Origin: Candidatus Rokuibacteriota bacterium
GTDB taxonomy: Bacteria > Methylomirabilota > Methylomirabilia > Rokubacteriales > CSP1-6
Assembly (NCBI GenBank): GCA_030647435.1
Contig: JAUSJX010000134.1
Coordinates: 27,649 to 91,648 of the forward strand
Direction of reading: 5' to 3'
Length of the DNA: 64,000 nt
Each line of letters begins with the position of its first letter. Within the stretch, counting starts at the first letter, position 1. Below are positions 45,700-54,023 of the stretch, one piece after another. The notes under the pieces were generated by a model. The model was not told where the DNA came from and ran no database searches. It saw only the letters and a list, made by a program, of their open reading frames with translations. Made by a program: the position numbers and the translations under genes.

Positions 45700-46274
45700 C
45701 GCGACTCCTTGCTGTACCCATGTTCGTGCGCCAGCGTGACCAGCTCCTTGCGCAGCAGCTGTCTGGCGCGCGATAGGCGTGACATCACGGTACCGATTGG
45801 ACAGTCCAGCACCTGGGCGACTTCCTTGTACGTGAGGCCCTCGAGGTCCGCCAGCGTCACCACCAGGCGGAACGGTAGAGACAGCGTCTTCAGGGCCCGG
45901 TCCACATCGCCGTGGAGCACTGTTTGGAAGAAGTCCTCCTCAGGGCTCGAGCGCGCGACGGAGGCCTCCTCGAGCCTGGCCGCGCCCGCCTCGGTAGCCG
46001 CCATGTCGCTCTCGAGGATCTCCCGGCCCTCCCGGCGCACGCGGTTCAAGAACGCGTTTCGCAGGATGGTCAGGAGCCAGGCCCGGCAGTTGCTGCCCGG
46101 GTCGAACTGGTCGAAGTGCCGGAGCGCCCGGAGCCATGTTTCCTGGACCAGGTCCTCGGCCTCGGCCCGGTTGTGCGTGAGCCGGAGCGCCGCCCGGTAC
46201 AGGAGATCCAGGTGCACGAGGGCGACGCCTTCGAACTCGCTGACCTGGCCACCATCCCTGATCCACCTGAGCAT
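45696..46274 (-). CDS. ECF-type RNA polymerase sigma factor
   Basis: A 192-residue sigma-70 family factor with only regions 2 and 4. Region 2 is ALRLTHNRAEAEDLVQETWLRAL (key part AEDLVQETWLRA); region 4 has LSLPFRLVVTLADLEGLTYKEVAQVLDCPIGTVMSRLSRAR, key part GLTYKEVAQVLDCPIGTVMSRL. It partners the anti-sigma factor downstream. The Sec-peroxiredoxin gene lies further downstream on the same strand's upstream side, so it could belong to the regulon. No target promoter was found by eye. Confidence 0.93.
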   Translation of the reverse strand: MLRWIRDGGQVSEFEGVALVHLDLLYRAALRLTHNRAEAEDLVQETWLRALRHFDQFDPGSNCRAWLLTILRNAFLNRVRREGREILESDMAATEAGAARLEEASVARSSPEEDFFQTVLHGDVDRALKTLSLPFRLVVTLADLEGLTYKEVAQVLDCPIGTVMSRLSRARQLLRKELVTLAHEHGYSKESR

Positions 46275-46376
46275 AGGCTTCCCGAGGCACCCCCTCTATA
46301 TGCTAAACCCCAACATGAGCCATCTATTCCAGGCGAGCCCGAAATGGGAAGTCGCCACTGCGGGTATCTGAAATGC

Positions 46377-46928
46377 CTATCGATAGTCGCGCCGGCCCTG
46401 TCGGACCTGCTCGAGGAGCAGCACAACTGGCGGCCGATCCGCCGGACCGCTCCCGACATGATGAAAGGCCACCATCCCCCGCGGGTCCACGAGAACGTCG
46501 CCCCCCAACTGGTGGACGTCGCCTGTGGGGCGTCTCAGCCGGCGACCCCGGCCGATCAACCGGAGGTACGCCCACCAAGTGGCGGGCCCCCAGATCGCTG
46601 ACCACCGACCGCGACCCATCCCATAGGCGCGATAGAGCACACGTTGCCGGTCAATCAGCAGGGGCCATCGGAGACCCGTCTCCCGCACGTACACCGCGGC
46701 ACGCTCCCGGGCCTCGAACGTCACGACGACGACCTCGAAGCCCAGCCCCTCGAACTCGTCCTCGTGCCGTCGCAACTGCGACAGGTGCTCTTGGCAGGGC
46801 AGTCAGCCGAGGTGGCGGTGGAAGACCATCAGCAGCCAGTGGCCGCGAAACTGATCGAGACGACGAACGGTACCCGCGGTGTCCTTCAGCGCGAACGTGA
46901 CAGCAGGCGACCCGACGTTGCTCTTCAT
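46377..46928 (-). CDS. Peroxiredoxin-like (SelU/AhpC-TSA type) selenoprotein
   Basis: A 183-residue thioredoxin-fold protein. The active site is H-R-H-L-G-U42-L-P-C45, with the TGA at 46803-46805; in Cys relatives this is the CPxC of the SelU/AAED1-type peroxiredoxin family (HFGCPFC). The frame before (SPAVTFALKDTAG) and after (VVVVTFEARERAAVYVRETGLRWPLLIDRQRVLYRAYGM, key part RWPLLIDRQRVLYRAYG) continues the fold. It probably reduces peroxides or thiols. It lies 102 bp upstream of the ECF sigma gene on the same strand. Without Sec it would be a 41-residue stub. Confidence 0.8.
46767..46784 (-). promoter_or_regulatory. SECIS-like hairpin of the peroxiredoxin-like protein
   Basis: A 7-bp stem CTGTCGC/GCGACGG (one G-T pair) closes the loop AGTT. 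The loop starts 25 nt after the TGA, the longest distance of the set. Confidence 0.65.
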
Positions 46929-47137
46929 CTCGCTCCCTCGACCGCGCCCTTCGACGTCAACGGGCTCGTCCCCTTGTCCGGTTGCTTGCCCACGTCGGCC
47001 TCCTTGGTCACCAGCATGATGAGTCAAACCTGTGCCCAAGGAAACCGGGCCCGATTTAGTGAACCGCCGGTTACGTGGACACCCCAGATCGCACGAAAGT
47101 GCGGTAGGAGTGGTCCGCCCGCGACGAGCCCGCGCGA

Positions 47138-47725
47138 TCACCGGCCCCGGGCTGCGGGCAGGATCCGGGTGCCATCAAGCTGTGGCTTGGCCAGGAGTAG
47201 GGCCTCGAGCAGCGCGAGGCCCGCCGGCTCCGTCCAGGTCCGCGGGCCGACGGCGCTTCCCAGGATCATCCCGTCCCGACCGATGATGAACACTGTCGGT
47301 GTGCCCCGGACGCCGAAGCTATCGGCAGCCTTGCCACTCGGGTCAAGCAGCACCGGCGCTGCGTAGCGGCGTGACGACGCGGTCCGGGCGACGTTCTGGC
47401 GTGACTCGCCGATATTCACGAGGAGGACGGAGAGCCCATCCTGCGCCAGCGCCTGATGCAGCCCGTCGATCGAGGGCAACTCCCTCGTGCAGTGCGGTCA
47501 CCACGATCCCCAGAAGTACACCAGCACGACCCGCCCACGGAGCTGGCGAAGGCTCATCCGGTGACCGGCCAGGTCCTCCAGCTCCAGCGGCGGCGCGGCA
47601 CGTGGGCCCGCGGCCCGCGAGATGCCGGCCGCGCGCCAGAGATCGGTCTCGGACATCGGGTCGAGCCCCACGGCGGCTGGGGACCATGTCCCGACGAGCG
47701 TCGCGAGGAGCAACGCGCTGATCAT
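47138..47725 (-). CDS. TlpA-like selenoprotein redoxin, linked to DUF3179
   Basis: A 195-residue redoxin. A signal/anchor helix (ISALLLATLVGTW) is followed by PPLELEDLAGHRMSLRQLRG and LVYFWGSW-U76-P-H-C79-TRELPS. The TGA is at 47498-47500. After it come LVNIGESRQNVART and the cis-Pro GTPTVFIIGRDG. It is a complete homologue of the partial protein at the window start; the 25 bases from the active site into the hairpin are identical in the two. Its start overlaps the DUF3179 stop (ATGA), so it forms an operon with it. The 209 bp beyond its 3' end (46929-47137) contain no gene, only a GTGAACCG-C-CGGTTAC palindrome near 47058. Confidence 0.88.
47471..47487 (-). promoter_or_regulatory. SECIS-like hairpin of the redoxin at 47138
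   Basis: The same perfect stem CGAGGG/CCCTCG and loop AGTTG as at 18-34; the loop starts 16 nt after the TGA at 47498-47500. Confidence 0.75.
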
Positions 47726-48825
47726 GGCTGAACGTCGTGAATAGTAGTGGCCGGGTGGAAGGCCACCCAGGCGAACCAGAAGGCGTCCACGTGCGGGAGT
47801 GGGCGGAGTTCGCGACCCGCGAGCGGACCCGAGACAGCGCGACCGAGCAGGTTCCACACGCTGCCCGTCTCGGCATCGCGGAAGCCCGCGGGCACGGGCT
47901 CGAAGGCCAGCGCGCGGCCGTCCACGACCCGGCTGTAGACCGCCGTCGCCCCGACCGCGCGCGAGGCGGTGATCTGCGACTGATCGAGCGCCGAGAGCGC
48001 GCCCGGCCGGTAGAAGACGACGAGTCGCTCGCCGGCCCAGTCGTCGTGCGTCACGCCGCGGCGAGCGAGCACGGGCCACGGATAGGCGCGGGCGACGCCG
48101 CCAAGCGCCAGGCCTACAACGCGCTCCTTGGGCGGCCGGCGCGGATCGGGCGCGCCCTGGAAGAGGAAGGGGTGGCTCCCCGGCTGGTCATAGCCCTCGT
48201 AGGGATTGCGCCCGTACGCGCGACTCACGCCTGTCTCCCGCGAGAGCACGCGGCCGCCGGGATACGCTTCCTTGAAGTCCTCGTACGCGAGCGTGTTCGC
48301 GGGCAGCGGCGTGAGCCGGGCCCCGGCCCGCGCGCCGACGACAGCGCGTCCCTCCATCTGGGACCAGAGCGAATGCGTCTCCCGGTCGTACATCAGCAGA
48401 TCGCTCTTCCAGAGCTTGCCCGAGGTGCCGAAGTCGAGCCTCGTGCCGCTCAGGACGCGATCGAAGACGAGGCCCGCGTTGCACAGAGGGCAGAACGTCA
48501 CCACCACCGGCCGGCCGCCGACCACGTCGTTGACGATCTCATGCCAGATGAGTATCTGCAGCGGATAGGCCCGCGCGTCGGAGCCCACGCGGAAGCCGAG
48601 CACCGGCTCCGTGGGCTTGAGCCAAGCGTCCGCCGCGGCCGGTGAGACGAAGACGGGCTTGTCGATGGGGGGAATGCCGTCGGGCGGCGGGCCGCCGGCG
48701 ATGATCTCCTCGAGCGGGATCAGGGCCTTGCCGAGATCGGTGCGTAGCATGTCGGCATCGGCGCTGCCGACGGCCGCCAGGGTCGATAGCACGGCGAGTA
48801 CGATGAAGCGGCGCAAGCAGGTCAT
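47722..48825 (-). CDS. DUF3179-family secreted protein
   Basis: A 367-residue DUF3179 protein with a signal peptide (RRFIVLAVLSTLAAVGSADA). Its family motif VVVTFCPLCNAGLVFDR lies near residue 120, and WHEIVNDVVGG and GRNPYEGYD follow the family pattern. DUF3179 proteins are exported and of unknown function; the paired Cys in CPLC could be redox-active, which fits its overlap with a Sec redoxin. ATG 48825 with ggag upstream is preferred to the ORF's first start at 48864. Confidence 0.85.
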   Translation of the reverse strand: MTCLRRFIVLAVLSTLAAVGSADADMLRTDLGKALIPLEEIIAGGPPPDGIPPIDKPVFVSPAAADAWLKPTEPVLGFRVGSDARAYPLQILIWHEIVNDVVGGRPVVVTFCPLCNAGLVFDRVLSGTRLDFGTSGKLWKSDLLMYDRETHSLWSQMEGRAVVGARAGARLTPLPANTLAYEDFKEAYPGGRVLSRETGVSRAYGRNPYEGYDQPGSHPFLFQGAPDPRRPPKERVVGLALGGVARAYPWPVLARRGVTHDDWAGERLVVFYRPGALSALDQSQITASRAVGATAVYSRVVDGRALAFEPVPAGFRDAETGSVWNLLGRAVSGPLAGRELRPLPHVDAFWFAWVAFHPATTIHDVQP

Positions 48826-48864
48826 TCCGGCTCCTTCATGCCCCGAGCTCGTTTTCGAAGCCAC

Positions 48865-49959
48865 CTAGTGTAGTGACTCTAACGCTTCTTTACATTTGGC
48901 GATCTTGGCCAAGATGCGTTCCACCGGAGCACTCCAGACGAACACCTGCGGTTGCTGGTTGTGCTGGCTGAGGTACTCGTGAATGGCCGTGATGAGGGCC
49001 GCCACGCTCTGGAACGCCCCGCGCCGGATCCGTTTGTCGGTGAGTTCGTGGAACCACCGTTCGACCAAGTTCAACCAGGAACTCGACGTTGGGGTGAAGT
49101 GCGAATGAAACCGCGGGTGTCGGCGGAGCCAGGCCGTCACCCGGGGGTGTTTGTGCGTGCCGTAGTTGTCGACGATCAGATGCAGATCGAGTCCGGCCGG
49201 GATGTCGCGGTCGATGCGCGTCAGGAAGCGAATGAACTCTTGATGCCGATGGCGGGGCATACAATCGCCGATGACCTTGCCGTCGAGCATGCTGAGTGCC
49301 GCGAACAGGGTCGTCGTCCCGTTGCGTTTGTAGTCGTGCGTGTGCGTGCCGCAGCGGCCCCGCTTGAGCGGCAGCCCGGGTTGCGTGCGGTCGAGCGCCT
49401 GGATTTGGCTCTTCTCGTCCACGCACAACACCAGGGACTTGTCGGGCGGATTCAGATACAACCCCACAACATCCGTCAACTTGTCGACAAACTGCGGATC
49501 GCGGCTGAGCGTGAAGGTCTTGACCAAATGCGGCTTGAGGTTGTGGCGCACCCAGATCCGCTGGACCGTGGCTTGGCTGAGTCCTTGGGCCCGCGCCATG
49601 GTGCGCGTGCTCCAGTGCGTGGCCGCGGGCGGCGCCGTGTGCAATGTGGCTTCCACCACCGCGCGGACCGTTCGCTCCGAGATCCGCGGCTTGCGGCCGG
49701 GCCGCGGCGCATCGTGTTCCAACCCGGCCACGCGCAGGGCCAGAAACCGCTCGCGCCACAGTTGCACCGTCGGGCGGGAGACCTTCAAGGCCGCGGCGAT
49801 GTCCTGGTTCGGGACGCGATCCGCGGCCAGCGTGATGATCTTCGCCCGGACCACCTGCCGATACGAAAGGCGTCGGCCCCGGGTCCAGCTCTTCAGCGTG
49901 GCCCGCTCTTCGGGCGCCAAGACGATGGGAGCAGCGGTCCGGCTCATGCTCGATAGCAT
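48865..49959 (-). CDS. IS630-family transposase
   Basis: A 364-residue DDE transposase. An N-terminal HTH region (IAAALKVSRPTVQLWRERF) is followed by the catalytic domain: CVDEKSQIQALDR (first Asp), LHLIVDNYGTHKHP (second Asp) and SSSWLNLVERWFHEL (Glu). Full length and no frameshift, so likely active or recently active. The stop codon lies inside the left terminal repeat. Confidence 0.95.
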   Translation of the reverse strand: MLSSMSRTAAPIVLAPEERATLKSWTRGRRLSYRQVVRAKIITLAADRVPNQDIAAALKVSRPTVQLWRERFLALRVAGLEHDAPRPGRKPRISERTVRAVVEATLHTAPPAATHWSTRTMARAQGLSQATVQRIWVRHNLKPHLVKTFTLSRDPQFVDKLTDVVGLYLNPPDKSLVLCVDEKSQIQALDRTQPGLPLKRGRCGTHTHDYKRNGTTTLFAALSMLDGKVIGDCMPRHRHQEFIRFLTRIDRDIPAGLDLHLIVDNYGTHKHPRVTAWLRRHPRFHSHFTPTSSSWLNLVERWFHELTDKRIRRGAFQSVAALITAIHEYLSQHNQQPQVFVWSAPVERILAKIAKCKEALESLH

Positions 49960-50007
49960 AGTGCAGATGGCGATTATAAGTCAATCTACTTATGAGTCAA
50001 TACACTA
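48866..50007 (-). mobile_element. IS630-type insertion sequence with 14-bp ends
   Basis: The ends read TAGTGTAGTGACTC (48866-48879) and, on the opposite strand, TAGTGTATTGACTC (50007-49994), identical at 13 of 14 positions. IS630 elements duplicate a TA on insertion, which the terminal TA of both ends fits. It stands between DUF3179 and the pentaheme cytochrome and does not interrupt an obvious gene. Confidence 0.9.
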
Positions 50008-50134
50008 GAGCTTGGCCGAACTGCCAGCCCCCCTGCCAGGCCCTTTTGTCGATAACCCGTCGCGGGCCCGGGATATTCCGCCCGGTGGGTCCCCCGGGGA
50101 ATATGCCTACGTGAGCAGGTGTTCACTGGTTGTT

Positions 50135-51340
50135 ATGAGGCCCTGTTGGTCAACAATCCTGCTGGGGATATGCCTGCTCCTGCTCCCCGGCAGCGAACAG
50201 GCCCTCGGTCAGGCCCAGCGTCGACCGGGTGTTTCTCCGGCCGAGCGCGACTTCCTGAATCGGCACTGGCGCCGGCCCATTCCACCGCAGGGCGCTCCGC
50301 CCGAGCGCTTCTCTCCAATCGAGAGGTCCCTGGTGCCGCAGAGCTGCGGGACGTGCCACCCGGCTCAGTTCGCCGACTGGAAGACGAGCCTTCACTCCAA
50401 GAGCATGGGTCCCGGAGTCGCCGGCCAGCTCGTCGAGATGGTCAAGACCGATCCGGAGGACGCGCGCGCATGCCTCAACTGCCACGCGCCTCTGGCCGAG
50501 CAGGCATCCCAGATCCCGGCCTTCGACGCTTCGCTCCAGGCGCAGGGGTTGGTGTGCGCCGGCTGCCATGTCCGCGGGCATCAGCGCTTCGGCCCGCCGC
50601 GGCGGGAGGGCTCGAAGGCCGCGGCGGCGCCACGCCAGAGCCTGCCCCATAACGGCGTGACGCGGACCCGGGCCTTTCTCCAGTCGGAGTTCTGCGCGAG
50701 CTGCCACCAGTTCCAGCCTGACGGCTTCGCGCTCAACGGGACGCTGCTGGAGAACACCTACGAGGAGTGGCGGGCGAGTTCCTTCGCCGCGCGCGGCGTG
50801 CAGTGCCAGGACTGCCACATGCCGGATCGGCGCCACCTCTGGCGGGGCATTCACGATCCCGAGACTGTGCGGGGCGCGCTCCGGATCACCCTCGATGCGG
50901 AGCGCCCGGGTGACGAGGCGGTCGTGACGCTCACCATCGCCAGCGTCGGGGTGGGCCACCACTTCCCGACCTACGTCACCCCGTTGGTGGTCGTTCGCGG
51001 GGAACTCATCGACCGGGCCGGGCGGCCGGTGCCGGGCAGCGCCGAGGAGCGAATGATCGGCCGTCAGGTGGCCCTCGATCTCTCCCGGCAGATCGCGGAT
51101 ACGCGCATTCCGGCGGGCGGGCAGGCCCGGTTCGTGTTCCGCCGCCGCGTGGACCGAACGGGCCTGCGCTTTCGCGGAACGGTCACGGTCAGGCCCGACG
51201 AGTTCTACGCGGGATTATTCGAGTCGCTGCTCGCCGCCGGGGCCGGCGCTGGCACGGCACAGATTCGGGAGGCGCAGCGAGCCGCGCGCGGCTCAGCCTT
51301 CGTCATCTTCGAGCGCGACGTGCCACTCACCCGAGAGTGA
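50135..51340 (+). CDS. Pentaheme c-type cytochrome
   Basis: A 401-residue exported multiheme protein. A signal peptide (STILLGICLLLLPGSEQALG) is followed by five CxxCH motifs: CGTCH, CLNCH, CAGCH, CASCH and CQDCH. The C-terminal half, with RGALRITLDAERPGDEAVVTLTI and HHFPTYVTPL, is a beta-sandwich typical of cytochromes c-554-like proteins in periplasmic electron transfer. Start ATG 50135 is preferred to GTG 50111 or earlier starts inside the IS flank. Followed 13 bp later by a DUF302 gene. Confidence 0.9.
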   Translation: MRPCWSTILLGICLLLLPGSEQALGQAQRRPGVSPAERDFLNRHWRRPIPPQGAPPERFSPIERSLVPQSCGTCHPAQFADWKTSLHSKSMGPGVAGQLVEMVKTDPEDARACLNCHAPLAEQASQIPAFDASLQAQGLVCAGCHVRGHQRFGPPRREGSKAAAAPRQSLPHNGVTRTRAFLQSEFCASCHQFQPDGFALNGTLLENTYEEWRASSFAARGVQCQDCHMPDRRHLWRGIHDPETVRGALRITLDAERPGDEAVVTLTIASVGVGHHFPTYVTPLVVVRGELIDRAGRPVPGSAEERMIGRQVALDLSRQIADTRIPAGGQARFVFRRRVDRTGLRFRGTVTVRPDEFYAGLFESLLAAGAGAGTAQIREAQRAARGSAFVIFERDVPLTRE

Positions 51341-51353
51341 AAGGGGATCGTCC

Positions 51354-51815
51354 GTGATCGTCAGAGTCGTCGCCGCAGTTGTCTTCACAGCCGCCCTCGC
51401 CGTCTCGCCCGCGCTGGCCCAGGACGGGCGCATCACCGGCACGAGCCGGGCGCCCTTCCAGAAAGTAGCCGAGGCGCTCGAGAAGGCCGTCGCCGACCAC
51501 AAGATGGCGGTTGTCTGCCACGCCAACGCGCAGCGCGGGGCTGCCGGGCGCGGCGTCACCATCAAGGGCAATCAGGTGCTGATGGTCTTCCGGAACGATT
51601 TCGCGGTGCGCCTGCTCGCCGCCGAGCCGCAGGCCGGCTTCGAGGCGCCGATCCGGATCTACGTGTACGAGAACGCCGACGGCACCGCGACGGTGAGCTA
51701 CGCGCCGCCCTCGGCGGTCTTCGCCCCCTACAAGAACCCCGAGGTCAAGGCCGTCGCGGCCGAGCTCGATCCGATCTTCAGGGCCATCGTGGACACGGCT
51801 CTGGCGGTCCGCTGA
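51354..51815 (+). CDS. Exported DUF302-family protein
   Basis: A 153-residue protein from GTG 51354 with a signal peptide (VVAAVVFTAALAVSPALAQ). The domain has FQKVAEALEKAVADHKMAVV, VCHANAQRGAAG and APIRIYVYENADGTATV. It differs from the two soluble DUF302 copies by being exported and by lacking their CNP/CDP motif. The pentaheme cytochrome precedes it by 13 bp, so the two may act together. Confidence 0.85.
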   Translation: MIVRVVAAVVFTAALAVSPALAQDGRITGTSRAPFQKVAEALEKAVADHKMAVVCHANAQRGAAGRGVTIKGNQVLMVFRNDFAVRLLAAEPQAGFEAPIRIYVYENADGTATVSYAPPSAVFAPYKNPEVKAVAAELDPIFRAIVDTALAVR

Positions 51816-51844
51816 ATCGACAAACACCCGGCCCGGAAAGGAAC

Positions 51845-51898
51845 CGCCCCGGCCTTCCACGCTGCGGCGGGCGAAGCCGCACGCGCGAAGCCGGGGCG
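51845..51898. terminator. Bidirectional hairpin terminator between converging genes
   Basis: CGCCCCGG (51845-51852) pairs with CCGGGGCG (51891-51898), with a nested GCGGC/GCCGC hairpin inside. It lies between the converging DUF302 and cytochrome genes, in the usual place of a shared terminator, though no T-run follows. Confidence 0.55.
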
Positions 51899-51908
51899 TC
51901 GGGCGATC

Positions 51909-52511
51909 CTACTTCTTAGGCGCGCACGGGTTCTTTGCTGCGCACGGATTTTTGGCCGCGCAGGGATTGGCTGTCGCTGCCGCGCCGGGCTTGAAGGTCT
52001 TCTGGACCTCGCGCGTATAGGCCGTCAGCGCCGCCAGCTCCCGCGAGTCCCAGGGCAGCGTTTTCGCCAGCATGGGCACGATCAGGCAGAACTGCACCAT
52101 CTCGTCCGTGTTGATCTGCTTGAGCCCGGCGCGATCCTTGGCCATGGCCACGGGATGAGGATACGCCTTGCCGAAGGTCGGATTGAAGGCCGCGTTGTTG
52201 ACGTGGCAGGTCTGGCACGCGAGCCCATTGGTGCTGAGCTTTGTGTCTTTCCAAAGACGCTCGCCTTCTTTAAGGAGTTCGGCCCGCGGGGAGTCGGCCA
52301 GCTTCGTGCCCTTGGGGCGCGTGACAAGCTTGGGATCCACCTTCGCCCCTGCGGCACAGGGGTTCTTGGCGGCACAGGGATTCTTGGCGGCGCACGGGTT
52401 CTTGGCCTGGGCGATCTGCAACTGGGCACCCGGATCTACCGCTTGGGTCGCACCCGCGATGGCAAGAGATGCGGCGGCTGCCACGACCAGCATGCGATTC
52501 ACAGCCTTCAT
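51909..52511 (-). CDS. c-type cytochrome flanked by NPCAAK repeats
   Basis: A 200-residue exported monoheme cytochrome. The signal peptide (residues about 1-24) is followed by three NPCAAK-type hexapeptides, a cytochrome domain with LACQTCHVNNA (heme motif CQTCH) and a distal Met candidate in VPMLAKTLPWD, and then three more NPCAAK units at the C-terminus. So Cys-rich arrays stand on both sides of the heme. The domain resembles cytochromes of sulfur-compound oxidation (SoxA/SoxX-type helices ELAALTAYTREVQ). The arrays may bind metal or form disulfides; unknown. The next gene upstream encodes an array alone. Confidence 0.85.
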   Translation of the reverse strand: MKAVNRMLVVAAAASLAIAGATQAVDPGAQLQIAQAKNPCAAKNPCAAKNPCAAGAKVDPKLVTRPKGTKLADSPRAELLKEGERLWKDTKLSTNGLACQTCHVNNAAFNPTFGKAYPHPVAMAKDRAGLKQINTDEMVQFCLIVPMLAKTLPWDSRELAALTAYTREVQKTFKPGAAATANPCAAKNPCAAKNPCAPKK

Positions 52512-52584
52512 CCAGTTCTCCTTTGTGCGCCGGAGGCCGGAGCCGCCCAATCGGGTCGGCCCCGGCCCCAGGTCACCGTCATGG

Positions 52585-52857
52585 CTACTTCTTCGCGTCC
52601 GGCATTTTCGCGGCGCAGGGATTCTTGGCGGCACACGGGTTCTTGGCCGCACAGGGGTTCTTGGCGGCACACGGGTTCTTCGCGGCGCAGGGATTCTTGG
52701 CGCCACACGGGTTCTTGGCGGCGCAGGGGTTGGCCGACTGGGTCGCGCCGGGTTTCTTCGCCGCGCAGGGGTTGCTCTGCTGAGCGGCGGCGGGCGCCGC
52801 GGCTGCCATGGCAAGCACCGCCGCCACCGAGAGGGTCACAAAGGTCTTTCGGATCAT
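52585..52857 (-). CDS. Secreted NPCAAK-repeat Cys-rich protein
   Basis: A 90-residue protein: signal peptide about 1-25 (LSVAAVLAMAAAAPAAA), then about nine Cys in hexapeptide units N-P-C-A-A-K and close variants (CGAKNPCAAKNPC). Each unit is coded by about 18 bp, giving an obvious tandem DNA repeat at about 52613-52735. AAGGAGGTGAG precedes the ATG. The protein has no other domain. By composition it could bind metals or act as a thiol buffer or scaffold near the outer side of the inner membrane. Divergent from the Sec YedE gene. Confidence 0.85.
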   Translation of the reverse strand: MIRKTFVTLSVAAVLAMAAAAPAAAQQSNPCAAKKPGATQSANPCAAKNPCGAKNPCAAKNPCAAKNPCAAKNPCAAKNPCAAKMPDAKK

Positions 52858-52990
52858 TTTCGTCTCACCTCCTTAACCAAGGGGTTCTGTGGTCTGTCTG
52901 GTTGAGAGAACCCGCATCGATCGCCGTTTATTCCTGGCGGGGCAAGGGGCCGGAATAGAAGACCGTGTGTGAGGGTTTGGAAGATATCCG

Positions 52991-53980
52991 ATGGTTTCCC
53001 TGTCCGGACTTGTTGTCGGAGCGTTGCTCGGGGTCGTGCTCCACCGCGGCGATTTCTGCATGCACTCGGCCTTCCGTGAGGTGCTGGCGCGCCGGCTGGG
53101 GCTCTCGATTCGCGCTTGGCTCGTGGCCCTCGGCCTTCAGGTGGCCGTGGTCAATGGGCTTGCCGGCGTGGGATGGCTCGTGGTGTTCCGGCCGGCCGTC
53201 GAGATCTGGGCGGCCCTGATCGGCGGCTTCATCTTCGGCGTCGGCATGGTCATGGGTAAGGGTTGAGCGACCTCCATCTGGTCCCGGGTCGGGACCGGAA
53301 GCCTGGGGGCTGCCGTGACGACGATGGGATTTGCCATAGGCGGTGTCATGGCTGAGCGCGGTGTTCTCGCCCCGCTCAGGATGAGCATCGAGGCTCTGGG
53401 GCTTTCCAGTCCGTTGCCCACTGCCATCCCCTCGGTCACCGGTGTGACTCCGGCGATGGTCGTGGTTCTCGCGCTGACTCTGCTCGGGCTCGCCTTGGGG
53501 CTCCTGCGGGGCAGCGCGCCGCGGGGCGGGCTCTGGTCGTGGCGCCTGACCGGGGCCGCCCTTGGCACTGTTGGAGTGCTGGCGTGGGTGACCGGAGCCC
53601 ACGCCGGATGGCAATGGGGGCTCTCGGCCACGGGCCCGAGCCGCTCCCTTGTCGACATCCTCCTGCTCGGCGGGACGGCTGTCCCCCTCTGGGGGACTCT
53701 CATGATCGCCGGCGTGCCCTTGGGTTCATGGCTCAGCGCGCGCATCGCGGGCCCGGTCGCGTGGCGCGCGCCCGCCGCGATCGAGGTGCCCCGCCGCCTC
53801 TGCGGAGGGCTGCTCATGGGCGCCGGGGGCACACTGGCCGGGGGATGCAACATCGGACACGCCCTGACAGGTCTGTCGATCTTCGCCGTGCAGAGTGTCC
53901 TCGCGACCGCCGCGATGGGGGCTGGCGCCTGGTGCGCCATCCGGCTCGCGCAGGCATGGCCCGGCTCGAGCCAGGAATAA
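52991..53980 (+). CDS. YeeE/YedE-family transporter with selenocysteine
   Basis: A 329-residue membrane protein with about nine helices. YeeE/YedE proteins (thiosulfate/sulfur-compound transporters) carry two half-repeats with conserved Cys in GGC-type loops. Half one reads GMVMGKG-U92-ATSIWSRVGTG, with the TGA at 53264-53266 where relatives have Cys; half two keeps the Cys in LMGAGGTLAGGCNIGHALTG. The frame is open and hydrophobic on both sides (LIGGFIFGVGM before, AVTTMGFAIGGVMAE after). Sec in a sulfur transporter channel would be new to me. Automatic callers give a 91-residue stub and a 221-residue fragment. Confidence 0.8.
53280..53296 (+). promoter_or_regulatory. SECIS-like hairpin of the YedE protein
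   Basis: A perfect 6-bp stem GGTCCC/GGGACC, extendable by a T-G pair, closes the loop GGGTC. The loop starts 19 nt after the TGA; it contains a GGU-type motif like the E. coli fdhF hairpin. Confidence 0.72.
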
Positions 53981-54023
53981 TACAGCCCCTCCGCCGGTTC
54001 ACACAGCTGAGGAGGGTTCCTGA

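Noticed and set aside
46929..47137. A gene between the two Sec redoxins.
   Set aside because: The open frame here is only the upstream extension of the peroxiredoxin-like gene before its ATG at 46928.
52600..52740. CRISPR-like regular repeats.
   Set aside because: The 18-bp units have no unique spacers and encode the NPCAAK hexapeptide in frame.
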